In this document: positions 32,962-43,390 of the stretch, one piece after another
Layout: every line of letters begins with the position of its first letter
Numbering within the stretch: the stretch's first letter is position 1
Source of the DNA: Bacillus salacetis
Lineage (GTDB): Bacteria; Bacillota; Bacilli; Bacillales; Bacillaceae_B
Direction: 5' to 3'
Assembly: GCF_003581585.1 (NCBI RefSeq)
Contig: NZ_QXIR01000019.1
Location: forward strand, 24,898 to 88,897
DNA: 64,000 bases
Made by a program: the position numbers and the translations under genes
Notes under the pieces: model-generated
The model's input: only the letters and a program-made list of their open reading frames with translations
Databases searched by the model: none
What the model was told of the DNA's origin: nothing

Positions 32962-35900
32962 TCAAACACCGGCCCAAACATCTTTGGCGTAGCGCCCTTC
33001 ATCCTGCAAGGCTGCAAGCCATTGTTTAGACTCCTGCTCTTCCACACCATGCTTTTCCTGATAAGCTTCCATGAGGGTCGTTTCCACCTCGGGAGCCATC
33101 CTGCTTCCGTCGCCGCAGATATAGAGATGGGCGCCCTTATCCAATAGAGCCAGGAGTTGGTCCGCATCCTGTTTCATGATGTCCTGAACATAGGTCTTCG
33201 GCTGGCCCTCAACACGAGAGTAGGCGGTCCGTACGGAGACAATCCCTTGATTATCTGCTTCTTCCAGCTCAGAACGATAGAGATAATCCAGTTCAGGATG
33301 CCTGCAGCCATAGTAAAGGACTGCTTCCCCCAGTGCCGCGCCTTTCTGTTTTTGAATGCTGCGGGCTTGCAGGAAGCCTCTGAAAGGCGCAATCCCAGTT
33401 CCCGGTCCGACCATGATGACAGGAACCTCAGGGTCCTCCGGCAGCTGAAATCCAGATTGAGGGCTGCGTGTGAAACATAAAATGTCTTCACCAGGCTGGC
33501 GATCAGCCAAATAGTTGCTTGCTACCCCTTTGTATTCACTATTCCCGCTCCAGGCAGGTCCTTTTACCACACCGACCGTAATGCTCAGACGGTCTGCTTC
33601 AGCCTGAGGAGAGCTTGAAATGGAGTAATATCTTGGTTTCAGCGGTGGCAAGAGCTCCAGGAACCGCTCAAACGGCAGTTCACATGCCTCATATTTTTCA
33701 ATGAGATCCAGCATGGACACCCTTTTCTTCAAGATCGTCTCTTGATAGACGCCCTCTTCGGTCATTTGTTCCAGTTCTATTTTATGGGGCGGGCAGACAG
33801 TTGCTGCTGCAAGTTCGCGGATTTGTGCACGGGTTGCCGCTTCTTGCACATCCACACTACTTCTTAACAGCTCATGAATGGCCACAGGACGGTCCAGTGG
33901 CAGATGAGCTGCACTGCGGCCGCTGGCAGTCAGTACTACCTGGTCATTTCCATTCATATCAAATCGCTTAAGAATCCGGGTGACATTCTCATCGCTGTTT
34001 TTCGGCAGCACACCCAGATGGTCTCCCTCCTTGTAAGCCAGTCCTTCTGGAAGGGCCACCTCTATATGGCGTGTGCTTCTTTCACTTCTTTCAGATTGCA
34101 GCTCCCTATTTTCCAGAATATCCGCATTGACCGCTTCATACGTCCGTGCAAGCGGCGAGCCGCTGGTTTCGCTGACAAACTCAAGGCTCAATGTGCTTTT
34201 GTTCTTTTCAAACTGTTCATTCTGCTGGAGGCCAAACGTATCTTTTGCATCGTCCCACATTTTCTGTTTCCATTCATCTAGCTGCTCTTCAAAATCGCCG
34301 CTGACATCTCCTTCTCCTCTCGCCGAGAAACGTTCTGCCCCTTTTTGTTCAAGCAGCTCATCAATAAGCCGCGGAACATCTTGATAGGTACTCGCCCAGT
34401 TATGGTCGCCGCAGCCGAAGACCGCATATTTCACTCCAGCCAAATCACCTTTTGCCGATTCTTCCAGCCACTGAACGAATTGGCCGGCATTATTTGGCGG
34501 GTTTCCGTTATAGGAAGAAGTGACGATCAGTACAGCACCATCCTTGGGAAGATTTCCTATCCCATCGTTAAGGGAGGTGATTTCCGTGCGGATTCCAAGC
34601 ATCGTCGCCGTATCCGCCAGTTCCCTTGCCACCCCTTCTGCCGTTCCGGTATCCGAACCGTATAATACATGCAGCGGGCGGTCGTTCACACCGCTGATCG
34701 AAGCAGGTTTAAGATCCGATTGATGATCTGCATCCCCATCCCCTGTTTCTCCATCTGTCTTTTTGAAATACGGCTGGATCGAACTATTGTCGCGTGTTTT
34801 GACCCTGATTTTAAAATCATTCGGTTTCAATGTCAGGGTTTGTTTGACTTCCATCTCATAATTCGTATGATCGATAAACTCAAAGTGCTTCAGTAGCATC
34901 CCAAGCACAAGGGTGGCTTCATGAAGGGCAAACTGCATGCCGATACACGCACGCTGCCCGTTTCCGAAAGGTTTATAGGCATGATTCGGTACTTTTTCTG
35001 CATCCTCGAATCGTTCAGGTCTGAACTCCTCAGCATCCTGACCCCATGCATCCTTATCACGATGCAATTGGGGAATCAGGACCATGACCCGGTCTTCTTC
35101 TTTTTTAAGCTCATACTTTCCGCCGATCACTGTATCTTCCTTGGCATATAGGCTGAAAGCAGGCGCAGTCGGCCATAGACGCAGAGATTCGTTCAGGATC
35201 ATTTTGACATACTTCAATTGCAGGACCTGTTTATATGACGGAATATCGTCGGTTAAAACCTCGTCGACTTCTTCATACGCCTTTTTCAGTTTTTCAGGAT
35301 TGCTTAGCAAGAAATAAATGGCAAAGGATAATAGTCCGCTGGTTGTTTCATGACCCGCAATCAGGAAGGTGATGATCTGGTAGCGGATGTTTTCATCATC
35401 CAGCTTTTCACCCGTTTCAAGATCATTCACATTCAACATGCGGGACAGCAAATCATTTTCTTCAGAGGAATCCTGTTGCTTCCGTTCGGCAATGATGCTG
35501 TCAACTAAAGAGAACATCCTTTGAATATCGTGTTGAAATTGGCGCTTGGTTCTGATCATCAATTTATCCTGAATATCCAGGCGCTGCAATTGGTGCATCG
35601 ATTCATTCAGGGCACGCACCATACTCACGATGAATGGATGATTCGTCTCACGGTAGAAGCTGTTGAATCGGTAGTTGAAGCCGCATAATCCTATCGTATC
35701 CAGTGTAAGGCGGGTCATATCCTCCGGCACATCCACTTCTTCATTGGGGTTGAGCCTTCCCCATTTTTGAACAAGCTGGAGGGCGATATCAACCATCATG
35801 TCATGATATCCCTTCATCGCCCGTTGGCTGAACGTCGGCAGTAGGATGTTGTGGGCTTTTTGCCAATTGGGTTCGTGTGTCCAACTCGTAAATAAACCAT

Positions 35901-36156
35901 CCCCTGCATATGGACGGACCTTCTCGAGCGGGCCTTCTATACTTTTATCGAATCGGGATTGGTCACAGACTTCCTTTACCAGCTCATGTCCGGATACAAC
36001 GATCGTCCTGTTCACCGGCAGCTGCAAGCTGAAGATCGGACCTTGTTCTTTGGCAATATCCATCATGGATAGAACCGGCTTGTCTTTATCCACCAAAGGC
36101 AGATTCCCAAGCGGCCCATACGTTTTCGGCTGCGGAATTTCGTTTAACTTTTCCAA
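32962..36156 (-). CDS. Cytochrome P450-NADPH P450 reductase fusion (CYP102 type)
   Basis: The 1064-residue protein is a self-sufficient fatty-acid hydroxylase of the BM3 class. The P450 half starts [14 protein letters not shown] and has the oxygen-binding helix AGHETTS, the ExxR helix ESLRLWP, and the heme ligand [10 protein letters not shown]. The reductase half has the FMN site [16 protein letters not shown] motifs ([16 protein letters not shown]) and the NADPH site [12 protein letters not shown]. It hydroxylates medium- to long-chain fatty acids below the terminal carbon. The TTG at 36154-36156 is the best start (AAAGGATG upstream); an ATG nine bases earlier is possible. It follows the TetR gene by about 40 bases. 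Confidence 0.95.
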   Translation of the reverse strand: MEKLNEIPQPKTYGPLGNLPLVDKDKPVLSMMDIAKEQGPIFSLQLPVNRTIVVSGHELVKEVCDQSRFDKSIEGPLEKVRPYAGDGLFTSWTHEPNWQKAHNILLPTFSQRAMKGYHDMMVDIALQLVQKWGRLNPNEEVDVPEDMTRLTLDTIGLCGFNYRFNSFYRETNHPFIVSMVRALNESMHQLQRLDIQDKLMIRTKRQFQHDIQRMFSLVDSIIAERKQQDSSEENDLLSRMLNVNDLETGEKLDDENIRYQIITFLIAGHETTSGLLSFAIYFLLSNPEKLKKAYEEVDEVLTDDIPSYKQVLQLKYVKMILNESLRLWPTAPAFSLYAKEDTVIGGKYELKKEEDRVMVLIPQLHRDKDAWGQDAEEFRPERFEDAEKVPNHAYKPFGNGQRACIGMQFALHEATLVLGMLLKHFEFIDHTNYEMEVKQTLTLKPNDFKIRVKTRDNSSIQPYFKKTDGETGDGDADHQSDLKPASISGVNDRPLHVLYGSDTGTAEGVARELADTATMLGIRTEITSLNDGIGNLPKDGAVLIVTSSYNGNPPNNAGQFVQWLEESAKGDLAGVKYAVFGCGDHNWASTYQDVPRLIDELLEQKGAERFSARGEGDVSGDFEEQLDEWKQKMWDDAKDTFGLQQNEQFEKNKSTLSLEFVSETSGSPLARTYEAVNADILENRELQSERSERSTRHIEVALPEGLAYKEGDHLGVLPKNSDENVTRILKRFDMNGNDQVVLTASGRSAAHLPLDRPVAIHELLRSSVDVQEAATRAQIRELAAATVCPPHKIELEQMTEEGVYQETILKKRVSMLDLIEKYEACELPFERFLELLPPLKPRYYSISSSPQAEADRLSITVGVVKGPAWSGNSEYKGVASNYLADRQPGEDILCFTRSPQSGFQLPEDPEVPVIMVGPGTGIAPFRGFLQARSIQKQKGAALGEAVLYYGCRHPELDYLYRSELEEADNQGIVSVRTAYSRVEGQPKTYVQDIMKQDADQLLALLDKGAHLYICGDGSRMAPEVETTLMEAYQEKHGVEEQESKQWLAALQDEGRYAKDVWAGV

Positions 36157-36195
36157 GAAGAACATCCTTTCAAAGATAATATTTTTGTGGTGAAA

Positions 36196-36858
36196 TCATT
36201 TCGGTTCTTGATCACAAGGATTTTTGATGAAATTCACTTTCAAACTGCGTTTAACCGTTTCTCTCCATTGTTTCTCGTCCTGAATAACCGCCGTGAACTT
36301 TGCGAGCACATGTGGAGCGGCCTGCTGATAGGCGACAGACGACATTAGCATGACAATCAATTCTTCCGGGTGCTGATCGGCCAGCACGCCCATTTCAATT
36401 CCTTTGGCAATGAACGGATACGTTTGATCATGGAATGGCTGAATCAATTCATTGAATAGGTGGTCGAACCGCTCTCCCTGCTGGACCGTTTCATTCATGA
36501 TGAACAAACTGAATTCCCTGTGTTCAAAACTCATGTCGACCAGCCGGTCAAACAGATTCTCCAGCAATCTCTTCATCTCAAAAGCATCTTCTACATGATC
36601 AAGCTCAAAATCATTAGTCTGCAGCACCGTCCAGGAAAGACTGGATATCACTTCATCCCACAGTGCCGCTTTGGAACCAAAATGGTACTTGATGAGCGCC
36701 ATATTCACCTTCGCATCCGAAGCAATTTCCCTCAGACTCGTATCCTTGAATCCTTTCGTAGAAAAAAACTTTGTCGCGGATTCGATGAGATCAGCCTTTG
36801 CCACCTCATTTTCCTTCAACGGCCTTCCTCTACTATTCCTCAACCCTTCTTGAGACAC
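36196..36858 (-). CDS. TetR-family repressor of the P450 gene, FatR/BscR-like
   Basis: The 220-residue protein has a TetR HTH (ATKFFSTKGFKDTSLREIAS, ALIKYHFGSKAALWDEVISS) and a long ligand-binding domain. In B. subtilis the fatR/bscR-cypB pair has the same order, with fatty acids releasing the repressor. The palindrome at 36894-36919 is its probable operator, which would make the operon self-regulated. Confidence 0.9.
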   Translation of the reverse strand: MSQEGLRNSRGRPLKENEVAKADLIESATKFFSTKGFKDTSLREIASDAKVNMALIKYHFGSKAALWDEVISSLSWTVLQTNDFELDHVEDAFEMKRLLENLFDRLVDMSFEHREFSLFIMNETVQQGERFDHLFNELIQPFHDQTYPFIAKGIEMGVLADQHPEELIVMLMSSVAYQQAAPHVLAKFTAVIQDEKQWRETVKRSLKVNFIKNPCDQEPK

Positions 36859-36893
36859 ATAAATCCCTCCCGCCCAAATAAGTCGAATTACCC

Positions 36894-36919
36894 ATTAATT
36901 AATCATTTGATTAATTAAT
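36894..36919. promoter_or_regulatory. Perfect 26-bp palindrome, probable TetR operator
   Basis: ATTAATTAATCA, TT, TGATTAATTAAT is a perfect inverted repeat with 12-base arms. It lies 36 bases upstream of the tetR start. Confidence 0.8.
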
Positions 36920-37029
36920 TTATTTTAATAAATAGTTTACCATTTATGAGAATAAAAAAACATTCAGAACCTGTTTGGATTTAGTAAAATTTGATGAAGT
37001 AATCGACCAAAAAACCGGCAGCCCTCTTA

Positions 37030-37328
37030 AAAATCGGCCTATTCCTCAAGGAAATAGACCAAATAAAACGTTGAGCCTGAAAAAATTGGTGCCTTTCTCG
37101 AATGAATGCACCAATTTTTTGACCGCTCTTATAAGAATTGGTTCAATTTCTGCGGGAATAGACCAAATAATCAAGAAGCCCATCAATATTGGTCAACTGC
37201 ACAAAGGAACGCACCAAATAAATAGCCCGCTCCACCAAAATTGGTCCCTTCCTCGCGGGAATTGGCCAAAACCATAGCCAACCACAAAAAAATTGACCCA
37301 TTCCCCAAGGAACTGGCCAACCCTTATC
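37030..37328. repeat. Array D: six units of about 52 bp
   Basis: TTGG/TCGG cores lie at 37034, 37086, 37138, 37189, 37241 and 37293 (steps 52, 52, 51, 52, 52). Each unit has an arm such as TTGGTGCCTTTC or TTGGTCCCTTCC and a partner such as GAATGCACCAA or GGGAATTGGCCAA. Arms change partly in step (GGTGC with GCACC, GGTCC with GGCC). It is related to array A and lies directly 3' of the citrate synthase. Confidence 0.8.
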
Positions 37329-38411
37329 TCACAACTCCCCTATATACTCCGATTGCGGCCGGTAAATCACGTTATTTTCAGCCTGTTCCAGCACATGGGC
37401 CGTCCAGCCGATCACCCGGCTCGCCGTGAATGTCGGGGTAAACAACTCAGGTTTGAGGTCAATCGATTTCATGATCGCAGCTGCGTAAAATTCAACATTC
37501 GTATAAAGTGACCGCCCCGGTTTCACCTCTTCGAGAACATCGATTGCCGTCGCTTCGACATGAAGCGCTAGATCCAGAGAAGTGTCCGCTCCGCTGGATT
37601 CCAGCAGTTTTTTCCTTAAGGCCACAGCCCTTGGATCATGTGTTTTTTAAACCCGATGGCCGAAACCCATCAATTTCTCTCCATTCTTCAACTTTTCCCT
37701 TATGACGCTTTCCGCTCTTTCCGGTGTTCCGATTTCAGTCAGCAAGTCGATCACGCCTGATGGTGCGCCGCCGTGCAGGAACCCTTTCATCGTGCCGATT
37801 GCAGAGGTGATGGCAGAAACCAAATCCGATTCGCTGGACGCCGTCACTCTCGCCGAAAAAGCGGAAGCATTCATGCCGTGTTCCAGAGTCAGGATCATGT
37901 AGGTTTCAAGCGCATTGACCACTGCTTCCGAAGGTACCTCCCCGGTTAACATATAGAGATAGTTCGCTGCATGGTCCATTTCAGGATGTGGTTCGATGAA
38001 TGGTTTCCCCTCCAGCTGGCTGTTTCGATAGGCAATGATGGAGGGAATCACGGCCGTCAGCCTGATTGCCTGGTCAATCGTCGGTTTCCAGGAATAAGAG
38101 GATGAACCTTCTGCCGATACCGCTGTCCTCAGCACACTCATCATATCCATATCTTCAGGAAGATGATCTATGATGGTTTTCATTGATTCTGTCAAAAAAC
38201 GATTTTCTCGCAGCGCCGACTTCAATTCCTCTACCTCCGCTTCTGAAGGCAACTCCCCATGCCAAAGCAGGTAGGCAGTTTCCTCGAACGACAAGCGGTC
38301 AGCCAATTCGCCGATTTCGTGTCCACGATAAATCAGGATCCCTTTTTCACCATCTATATGACTGATCTTCGTCCTGGCTGCAACAATTCCTTTTAATCCT
38401 TCCTGATACAT
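37329..38411 (-). pseudogene. citA: Citrate synthase with one in-frame stop
   Basis: The frame encodes a full-length citrate synthase of 360 residues (start YQEGLKGIVAARTKISHIDG, key parts LTLEHGMNASAFSARV and LMGFGHRV), but the codon after GFGHRV is TAA at 37647-37649. After it the same frame resumes [17 protein letters not shown] and runs on to the stop at 37329. The motif is GFGHRVYK in intact enzymes, so one base change (TAY to TAA) explains it. A lone stop in a conserved motif suggests recent inactivation or a sequencing error. The divergent LysR gene matches the citA/citR layout of B. subtilis. Confidence 0.85.
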
Positions 38412-38491
38412 TTCTACATCCCCTTTTTAATTTGATTAGTTTCATTGTATGATAGTCATATAATTAAGAAAATTAATGATTTTAAAAGAGA

Positions 38492-38512
38492 TTGATTACT
38501 ATTTTTAATCAA
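38492..38512. promoter_or_regulatory. Inverted repeat before the LysR gene
   Basis: TTGATTA and TAATCAA flank seven bases, just before the ribosome site of the LysR gene. Together with the AT-rich divergent region it is a plausible LysR box for autoregulation. Inference. Confidence 0.45.
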
Positions 38513-38524
38513 AGGGGGATGGGC

Positions 38525-39403
38525 ATGGAGCTTAACTGGTTGAGGACGTTCATCACGGCAGCACACTATACTAATTTTCGTAAAGCGTCAGAGGTGCTTT
38601 TCATTTCGCAGCCATCTGTGACTGTACATATTAAACAATTGGAAAAAGAGCTTGGGGTTTCCCTTTTTGATCGGGAAGGAAGAACGCTGAAATTGACGGA
38701 AGCAGGGAGAATATACTTAAATCACGCGCAGAAGCTGATCGGTTTTTATGAAGAAGGCATCACGGAGCTCCAGTCGTACAGCCAGGGATATACGTCGAAA
38801 CTGACGATTGCGATTTCACCCCTGATTGCTGACAATGTCCTTCCCTATGTCCTAAAGCAATACTTGAAAAAACACCCGGAAGTAGAGATTTCTGTCAAAA
38901 TCATTGAATCGAAGGAGATCGAGAAAGCCGTACTGGAGGAAAAAGTCGATATTGGGCTGTCGTGCCTTCAGACCTTCCTTCCTGAGCTTGAAACGAAATT
39001 GCTCTACACGGATAAGGTGATCATGGTGGCACCCCATGATGGACGGGATGCTGAATCTGCCTATCCTCTCGACGAAGAAGAACTCCTGGCTGACAACTAT
39101 CTGCTGACCCATAATCATCCTGATTATTGGAACGACCTATGCCGGACCGTGAAGCTGTTTTACCCCGCGGCAAGAATGATGGAAGTGTCCCAGATCCATA
39201 TTACGAAACGGTTTATTGTCGAAGGACTCGGTGTATCGTATCTTCCCTCTTCAACTGTAAGAAGAGAACTGCTTGAAGGAAGGCTCCTCGAAGTCCGTAC
39301 CAATACCTTCGAATTACCAGATGCGAAAACGTACGCCATCCTTAAATACGAACACAAGGAACAAAAGGAATTCTTGAAATTCCTTTCCGGATTCAGGCTG
39401 TAG
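38525..39403 (+). CDS. citR: LysR-family regulator, CitR-like
   Basis: The 292-residue protein has the LysR HTH ELNWLRTFITAAHYTNFRKA and EVLFISQPSVTVHIKQLEKE, then the co-inducer domain (SKLTIAISPLIADNVLP). It is divergent from the citrate synthase, as citR is from citA. The ATG at 38525 follows GGGGG by six bases. Naming rests mainly on context. Confidence 0.8.
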   Translation: MELNWLRTFITAAHYTNFRKASEVLFISQPSVTVHIKQLEKELGVSLFDREGRTLKLTEAGRIYLNHAQKLIGFYEEGITELQSYSQGYTSKLTIAISPLIADNVLPYVLKQYLKKHPEVEISVKIIESKEIEKAVLEEKVDIGLSCLQTFLPELETKLLYTDKVIMVAPHDGRDAESAYPLDEEELLADNYLLTHNHPDYWNDLCRTVKLFYPAARMMEVSQIHITKRFIVEGLGVSYLPSSTVRRELLEGRLLEVRTNTFELPDAKTYAILKYEHKEQKEFLKFLSGFRL

Positions 39404-39427
39404 GGAAAGAGTGAGGCGTCCCTCTTC

Positions 39428-39775
39428 CTACTCATCAAACAAATTTATTATGGAACGCATGCTATGCACCCGCCCTGAGAAAATAAACAGATCATCATAG
39501 TTATGCTGAACAAACTCTTCGAGGATGACGAGTTTTTCATTGACTTTTTCAACATTCTTCAACGTCTGTTTTTCTTCATCCTCATATTTAGTCAGGCGGA
39601 ATAGTTCGTCTGCCAAAATCTGAAACCGGAACTCCTCCACAAGCAAGTTCAGCCGGTACAGGATATCCTGATTCAACACAATGAAAGAATTCTGCTCATA
39701 AGTTCGCTTGACCAGGTCCAGGAACCCTTGAAGATTGACTGCAAGCAGCTTGGCTCTTTCGATATTGACATTCAT
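39428..39775 (-). CDS. Hypothetical helical protein
   Basis: The 115-residue product (start after GGGGAGGCG) is rich in leucine, glutamate and phenylalanine with no span: RAKLLAVNLQGFLDLVKRTY, LVEEFRFQILADELFRLTKY. It is convergent with the LysR gene. No family recognised. Confidence 0.65.
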   Translation of the reverse strand: MNVNIERAKLLAVNLQGFLDLVKRTYEQNSFIVLNQDILYRLNLLVEEFRFQILADELFRLTKYEDEEKQTLKNVEKVNEKLVILEEFVQHNYDDLFIFSGRVHSMRSIINLFDE

Positions 39776-39841
39776 GTCCACGCCTCCCCATTTTTCCTTC
39801 CTATTAATATATAAGGCAATTTATAGGGATTGATGACGATT

Positions 39842-40723
39842 TTAATAGTTTTTATGGAGAAACCTTTTAATTTCCTGATTGATCTCAAGCAAATGCCCTT
39901 GTGAAGGGAAATGACCCATGTCATAAGCTTTAAAGATTGTGGAGACCGGTAATATTTCATGAACAGCCGGATTCAACTGTTTTGCAGGGAAGAAGATATC
40001 CCTTTCCCCTGCTATCACCAAAGTGGGGGCTGTATAATGCTGGAGTTCTTTCTTTGCCGTTAATTTTGGCATGTCCTGCTCAAGCCTTACATATTTAAAA
40101 ATATCCCCGATGATTTCTCTGTCTTTCTTTTTCAACGATGAATCCGATAGTGCATCTGCTATCTTTTCGAGGTGTTTCTCAGAAGCCGTCCTATTGAATA
40201 AAACCATGGGAACCAAAACATCTTTGATCATTTTGAGCTTGGGCCCCATTTTAATCCCGGCGGGCGAAACAAGGACGGCGCAGGCGATCTTATCCGGTTT
40301 GAAGGCAGCCAATCGTAAAATAATGCCCCCGCCATAAGAAGGTCCGATGAAGGCACACCGTTTGACATCAAAATAATACATCAGTTCTTCAATCCACTCT
40401 GCAAAACTGTGATCCTTGGCGGATATCCTGTTTTCATCACTGTAGCCCGGGTGCCCGATCGTATCTGGGGCATAGATCCGATAAGACTCCGCTAACTCGG
40501 TAAACCAGGACAGTGTCATGGGATTGATGCAGTTTCCTCCTTGAAAAATAAATAACGGCTTTCCATCGAGTGGCCCTGCAGCAAGAACGTGAGTGAGGCC
40601 GTGGCTTGTATCCACGTAGACTCTGTCGATCATGATACCCAATGATTCTACATAGCCTTCATAGTGCCGGTTGATGTGCTTCTTCCCTTCTGAGCTCTTA
40701 TAAATGGATGTGTGTTTCATCAT
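39842..40723 (-). CDS. Alpha/beta hydrolase
   Basis: The 293-residue protein has FQGGNCINPMTLSWF (oxyanion), DTIGHPGYSD, nucleophile elbow FIGPSYGGGIILRLA near residue 147, acid near VIAGERDIFF and the final histidine in MGHFPSQGHLLEINQ. Substrate unknown. Standalone gene. Confidence 0.85.
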   Translation of the reverse strand: MMKHTSIYKSSEGKKHINRHYEGYVESLGIMIDRVYVDTSHGLTHVLAAGPLDGKPLFIFQGGNCINPMTLSWFTELAESYRIYAPDTIGHPGYSDENRISAKDHSFAEWIEELMYYFDVKRCAFIGPSYGGGIILRLAAFKPDKIACAVLVSPAGIKMGPKLKMIKDVLVPMVLFNRTASEKHLEKIADALSDSSLKKKDREIIGDIFKYVRLEQDMPKLTAKKELQHYTAPTLVIAGERDIFFPAKQLNPAVHEILPVSTIFKAYDMGHFPSQGHLLEINQEIKRFLHKNY

Positions 40724-40907
40724 TCATCCCTGCCTTACTTTGCATATTGATATATAAATTCAACATGACGAGTCAATTTACCTACCAAACATCTCATCTT
40801 TCCAATTAGTTTTCAGTATACAAGCATACATAATCGTTTTGTTTGTGGTTCTGTTCCGAAACAGATAGAATGGGTGTAGCTCACATAGAAAATAGGTGAA
40901 ATTACAT

Positions 40908-41738
40908 ATGACAGAACTACTAGTCGATGCATACGAAACAATTGAAGATGCAGCTGATCACGTACTGGAGCTCATCAGCAAATTTGTGGATGTTAATACC
41001 TTTTTCATAGCAAGAAATGATAAAAGAGAAGTAAACATTGTCCGTGCTTTTAACAGGGACGAAGTTGTCCTGCCAACAGGCTTTGAAACACTCTATGGCG
41101 ATTCGTTCTGACAATTCATTGTCAAAGGTGGGCGGGAACCACTAATCATAGAAGATTTGAATGTTTCAATGCTTACGAAAGACATGGATGTCACAAAAAG
41201 CCTTGGCGGCGGCTCACTTATCGGAGTCCCGATTTATTATAAGAACGGGGAAAATTACGGTACACTTTGCGGAATGGATCTCCGTCCATACCATTTTAGT
41301 GAAAAGCACAAGGACCTATTCAAAGCAATGGCGAAACTCCTTGGGAACGTATTGGACTTGGAGAGGAAGACACATCAGGTACAAATGTTATCTGTTCCCC
41401 TCGTCCCCATTTTTGATCATGCAGCAGTCCTCCCCCTCATTGGAGAAGTGGATTCTGAGAGGACAAACCTTATCATGCAGCATACCCTTCAGGAGGCGGC
41501 CAAAGGTGATTATGAATATATCGTCTTTGATCTATCGGGATTGGCGCAAATTGATTCTGAGAACGTTGGAAATCTGGTAAAAATCGCGGATTCATTGAAA
41601 TTGATCGGTGTGACAATGATCCTGACAGGTATACATCCCGATATTGCCAGGAAAGCAATCGAAACCGGAAGCGACTTCTGTAAGATCCGGGTTGAGGGAA
41701 GTTTGAAGGAAGCGATTAAACGGATAAAGGGTGATTAA
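40908..41738 (+). pseudogene. GAF-STAS protein with one in-frame TGA
   Basis: The frame gives a GAF-like domain (ELISKFVDVNTFFIAR, DEVVLPTGFETLYGDSF), then a TGA at 41109-41111, and resumes in the same frame QFIVKGGREPLIIEDLN, then a STAS domain (VPIFDHAAVLPLIGEVDSER, YIVFDLSGLAQIDSE). GAF domains of this class often read SFCQ here, so the TGA probably replaces Cys (TGY). With repair it would be 276 residues and resemble RsbR-type stressosome components. Selenocysteine is unlikely; no stem-loop of that kind was seen. Confidence 0.8.
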
Positions 41739-42299
41739 ATGAATATACTTTGGGATTTCGACGGTACATTGTTTGATACATACCCCGCATATACGAAAGT
41801 GTTTTCTGCCGTTTTGGGAGAAAAGGCAAAGCCTGAGGATATTTATAAGCAATTAAAAATCTCCTATACCAATGCATTGAATTACTATGAGGTGTCTGAA
41901 GAAGATCAGGCTACTTTGATGGAGTTGAGGAAGAAATTAGCTCCTGAAGAGATGAAGCCGTTCGATCATGTTGAAGAAATCCTTAAGTGGGCAGACAAGA
42001 ATGTCATAATGACGCATAAGTCAAGGAAAGGCGTCCTGGCTATTCTCCAGCATTATGGCTGGGAACACTATTTTTCCGATATCGTGACCATCGATGATGG
42101 CTATGCCCGCAAGCCGGATACGGAAGCGTATGTATATCTGCACAACAAGCACCACATCGATCTGGCCATTGGCGACAGGGAACTGGATCTGATTCCTGCC
42201 AAGAAGCTGGGAATCGCCACCTGTATATTCCAGACTGAATGTGAAATAGCAGATTATCAGCTGCAGGATTACCGCGAATTTTTCAAGCTGGGGTTATGA
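41739..42299 (+). CDS. HAD-superfamily phosphatase
   Basis: The 186-residue protein has motif I WDFDGTLFDTYPA, motif II NVIMTHKSRKG, and the late acids IGDRELDLIPAKKLG. It begins at the base after the GAF-STAS stop. Substrate unknown; the family includes phosphoglycolate phosphatases. Confidence 0.85.
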   Translation: MNILWDFDGTLFDTYPAYTKVFSAVLGEKAKPEDIYKQLKISYTNALNYYEVSEEDQATLMELRKKLAPEEMKPFDHVEEILKWADKNVIMTHKSRKGVLAILQHYGWEHYFSDIVTIDDGYARKPDTEAYVYLHNKHHIDLAIGDRELDLIPAKKLGIATCIFQTECEIADYQLQDYREFFKLGL

Positions 42300-42306
42300 T
42301 TTTGAT

Positions 42307-42334
42307 TTTTACCGCTGCAGCTGAAGCGGTAAAA
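42307..42334 (+). terminator. Hairpin after the HAD gene
   Basis: TTTTACCGCT and AGCGGTAAAA pair over ten bases around GCAGCTGA, followed by TTCTTTC. Confidence 0.65.
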
Positions 42335-42403
42335 TTCTTTCGGTCATGTCCACGAGAAAAGGACAATGTCATACTGCCGGCACCATGTTTGGCAGCTAAT
42401 AAG

Positions 42404-42426
42404 ACCCGTCATATGACGGGTTTTTT
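42404..42426 (+). terminator. Second plus-strand terminator
   Basis: ACCCGTCA-TATGACGGGT is a self-complementary stem followed by TTTTTT. It may back up the first hairpin. Confidence 0.75.
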
Positions 42427-42466
42427 AGTAAGAAGATTAATCTTCTGCTGTTGATGCTGCCATTAG

Positions 42467-43153
42467 CTATGACAGCTCTTTTTTAATCAATCCATATTCT
42501 TCTTTAGTAAATGAATCTTCCCCATACCTCACTTTTTCATAAATGGGGATGATCTTCACCGGACCATTTATCCTTTCGAACCACTCGCGGATTGTTTCCT
42601 CTTTTTTCTTTTTGTTGGTTTGACTCAAATTTGCCTGCCAATTTTGTATCAGCTTGCGGATGTCTTCTTCGGCTGATCCTTTAATATTATTAGATATTCC
42701 ACAGATTGATCTATCCAGATCTTGTTTGGCGTGGTCATTTTCAAGCTCGGAATGATCCCAGCTTTTTTTCTTTCTCTTCTTTCTTACAAAGAAACCAACG
42801 ATCAGGACAATGATCAAAAAGATGGCTGTTATCAGTAAGATAAGGTTTCTTTTAGAAAATACTGGATTGGCATTACTTTTGAAACCATCCAGTCCATCCA
42901 AAAGCTCAGTGACTCTCTGCGAAGCTTGTACAGCCACACCTTCATCATCCCCGGAATCCTCAAGAAGTGTGATATCTTTGGTAGTTCTTTCATTTTCTGT
43001 AAAATTACCCACATATTCTTTTTGCTGTTTTTCCTGCATTTCTCCATAATATGTTCTTACTTGCTTGGAACCATTTTGTGCCAATGAGGAAAATAGTAGA
43101 GCAAGAGATATTGATCCTGCTAAAAAAAGTAATATAAACGTCAGCTTTTTCAA
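42467..43153 (-). CDS. Membrane protein with cytoplasmic helical tail
   Basis: The 228-residue product has an N-terminal signal or span (residues 4-25), an acidic outer segment, a second span near 103-124 (ILLITAIFLIIVLIVGFF) followed by KKRKKK, and a charged cytoplasmic region. It could be a receptor-like or secretion-linked protein; I do not recognise it. Confidence 0.6.
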   Translation of the reverse strand: MKKLTFILLFLAGSISLALLFSSLAQNGSKQVRTYYGEMQEKQQKEYVGNFTENERTTKDITLLEDSGDDEGVAVQASQRVTELLDGLDGFKSNANPVFSKRNLILLITAIFLIIVLIVGFFVRKKRKKKSWDHSELENDHAKQDLDRSICGISNNIKGSAEEDIRKLIQNWQANLSQTNKKKKEETIREWFERINGPVKIIPIYEKVRYGEDSFTKEEYGLIKKELS

Positions 43154-43390
43154 TACAAGGTACCCTCCAATCTTGCCGTTCAGTTGGGGTGACTGCTTAA
43201 TCGAATCGGAGCCACCTCGTTGAAAACCTCTCTTCCATTAAATTAGTTCAATAGAACTTCCCGTAATCCTCCAGAGAATCTCTGATGAAACGAATTTGGT
43301 TACTCCACTTTCCATCATTTATTGATTAATTCAAAAAGTCATTGCATTACAAAGTAAAATAAATTACTCTAAAACAAAAGGGGGATGATT

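Noticed and set aside
41109..41111. Selenocysteine at the TGA
   Set aside because: No downstream hairpin of the bacterial type was seen, Bacillus usually lacks the machinery, and two other genes carry TAA and TAG breaks.
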